From Turnera subulata (Eukaryota; Streptophyta; Magnoliopsida; Malpighiales; Passifloraceae), in the NCBI GenBank assembly GCA_028386065.3, contig JAKUCV010007280.1, positions 333,066 to 397,065 of the forward strand: 64,000 nt of DNA. Direction: 5' to 3'. The notes under the pieces were generated by a model. It did not search any database. It saw only the letters and a list, made by a program, of their open reading frames with translations, and was not told where the DNA came from. Below, piece after piece: positions 62,836-64,000 of this stretch (position 1 is its first letter; the number at the start of each line of letters is the position of its first letter). Both the position numbers and the translations under genes were made by a program.

Positions 62836-64000
62836 ATTTGTCATTAAAAATTGATCAACAAATAATTTCTCATTCTCTAACTAGAAAAATATATACTTTG
62901 AACTATATTATAAAAAGAGTACAAATATATTACGAAAAGATTACAAATATAATCATATCAAGATGCGCGACCTGAGTTAGTTCCAAATTAGGGAGGGAGG
63001 GCGGGGAAACTCGGATAGTGAATGGTTTCCCATAAACTAGGCGGAACGTTAATATCTCTTGATAGTCACTGGTATTTTTTTTTAACAATTACTATATTAT
63101 AAATAAAATTGGAACATATCTATTTACAGGATTCTTGAATGGACAAAGCGCGCGACTCCTAAGCGAATTTGGATTCTTATTCTCATTTCATAAATCCAGT
63201 GGTATTCCACAAATCCACAAACTTGGTTGTTCGAAAGTCAAAACAGTAGAAGTAAATGAAATTTGGATGTTATAAATTATCAACTAAACCGAAGTGCTTG
63301 GGAATTTTCAAAAAAAAAACCGAAGTGCTTGGGAATTTTCAAAAAAAAAACCGAAGTGCTTGGGAGTTTTACAGTGAACCAAAACTGACCTTTTATGTAC
63401 ATCTTCTTATCAAGCAACATATATCGAGGAGAAACTTGCTCCGTGGCCAATACTAGTTCCCTAAAATGTAATCTACTGAATGGCATATTCCTACGGGTTA
63501 TCTGCTTGTTTTTTTTTTGGAGAAAAGGGTCATCTGCTTGGTTTCGACTCCAATTGAATCATAATGGGTGGCAACAATGGGAAACCGCAAGTGCACAATT
63601 AACATGGCTGGATTCGACACACAAATAATTTCTTAGGTTTCCCATTTTTCCTTAGGCAGTTTAACAGTTTATTTAAATCACACCACACCAAAATGAGCGA
63701 CTCAGCCGTGCTGCAACCAGAGAGTTCTTGACCTCTAAGATATAAATACCACACGGGAAACTCAAACGTTTGCAAGTGCCAAACATTCCGTCTGTTTCTA
63801 AGTGGATTAGTTGGGATCACAGCGACCATTGACCATGCTCAACATTCCATCAAAGAAACATTATTCGATATTGGCAACCAGGGATGAAATCCTTGCTATA
63901 CACACAAAGACCAGACACATCTAGAGATACTTTCCTCATTCAAGTGACCCGTGACCCAGTGATCTGTTAAAACATATATCAAACATTCTAAACATAGATA
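62836..64000. other. Apparently low-copy sequence, no gene recognised
   Basis: No match to the other repeats in the window. Frames up to 77 codons show no recognisable motif. A TATAAATA at 63739-63746 is followed about 90 bp later by ATGCTCAACATTCCATC, but that frame closes after 28 codons. Could be promoter-proximal sequence of a gene starting right of the window; weak. Confidence 0.4.
63288..63371 (+). repeat. 31-bp tandem repeat, nearly three units
   Basis: ACCGAAGTGCTTGGGAATTT followed by TCAAAAAAAA, starts at 63288, 63319 and 63350. Confidence 0.9.

Noticed and set aside
63739..63912. TATAAATA plus short ATG frame as a new gene
   Set aside because: The frame is only 28 codons with no motif; kept only as a remark on the right flank.

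Overview
The window is repeat-dense nuclear DNA from a flowering plant. The evidence is Ty1/copia and gypsy-type LTR retrotransposons with plant-style primer-binding sites (complementary to initiator-Met tRNA), a Cassandra TRIM whose LTRs carry a 5S rRNA-derived Pol III cassette, plant-type LINE endonuclease and GRF zinc-finger fragments, and one exon of a plant replication protein A (RPA1/DUF223-like) gene. I see no complete ordinary host gene, no tRNA gene and no CRISPR array. I cannot name the species; a eudicot is plausible but not shown.

Layout, left to right. 1-13366: an old, apparently minus-oriented gypsy-like element region (LTR start at 214, captured ORF at 319-1122, GC-rich LTR-like block at 3565-4240), broken by a Cassandra element (2502-3564, TSD ACTGG) and by Copia 1 (4241-12615). 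13076-20696: a higher-order tandem repeat (about 290-bp and 60-85-bp units) interrupted by solo LTR A (13367-19970), which is itself interrupted by solo LTR F (15732-19810, TSD ATAAT). 20697-30664: element B, a non-autonomous gypsy-type element with a truncated 5' LTR; its 3' LTR contains solo LTR G (28627-30218, TSD CGTTT). 30665-31474: T-rich intron plus the start of an RPA1-like exon. 31475-48878: element C (TSD TGACC), inserted in that exon and carrying Copia 2 (32665-40944, TSD AAGGC) in its 5' LTR. 48884-49839: rest of the exon, a GTAAGT donor and T-rich intron. 49840-58655: element D. 59034-59530: start of LTR E. 59531-62835: minus-strand Copia 3, largely deleted or collapsed at a single N (59835). 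62836-64000: apparently low-copy sequence.

Two things stand out. First, elements B, C and D (and a relic at 319-1122) share long LTRs (about 3.1-3.5 kb) and a gypsy-type PPT but have no gag-pol. They carry a fixed set of three other reading frames: an antisense 227-codon ORF ending in a truncated LINE-like endonuclease domain, a sense ORF with a GRF zinc finger, coiled coil and hydrophobic tail, and an antisense basic/coiled-coil ORF with nuclear-localisation-like motifs. This looks like a gene-capturing non-autonomous retrotransposon lineage. Second, the 12-base palindrome AACATCGATGTT occurs dozens of times, mostly in pairs 19-21 bp apart, in the leaders of all three Copia copies and also inside the unrelated solo LTR G.

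The LTRs of the gypsy-type family also look gene-like: a CT/GC-rich first segment ends in a splice-donor-like GTGAG/GTAAG, followed by a short conserved exon-like block and a later acceptor-like CAG|G. Nesting and TSDs give a clear relative chronology. Two perfect 200-bp direct duplications and the single N suggest checking the assembly before over-interpreting local structure.
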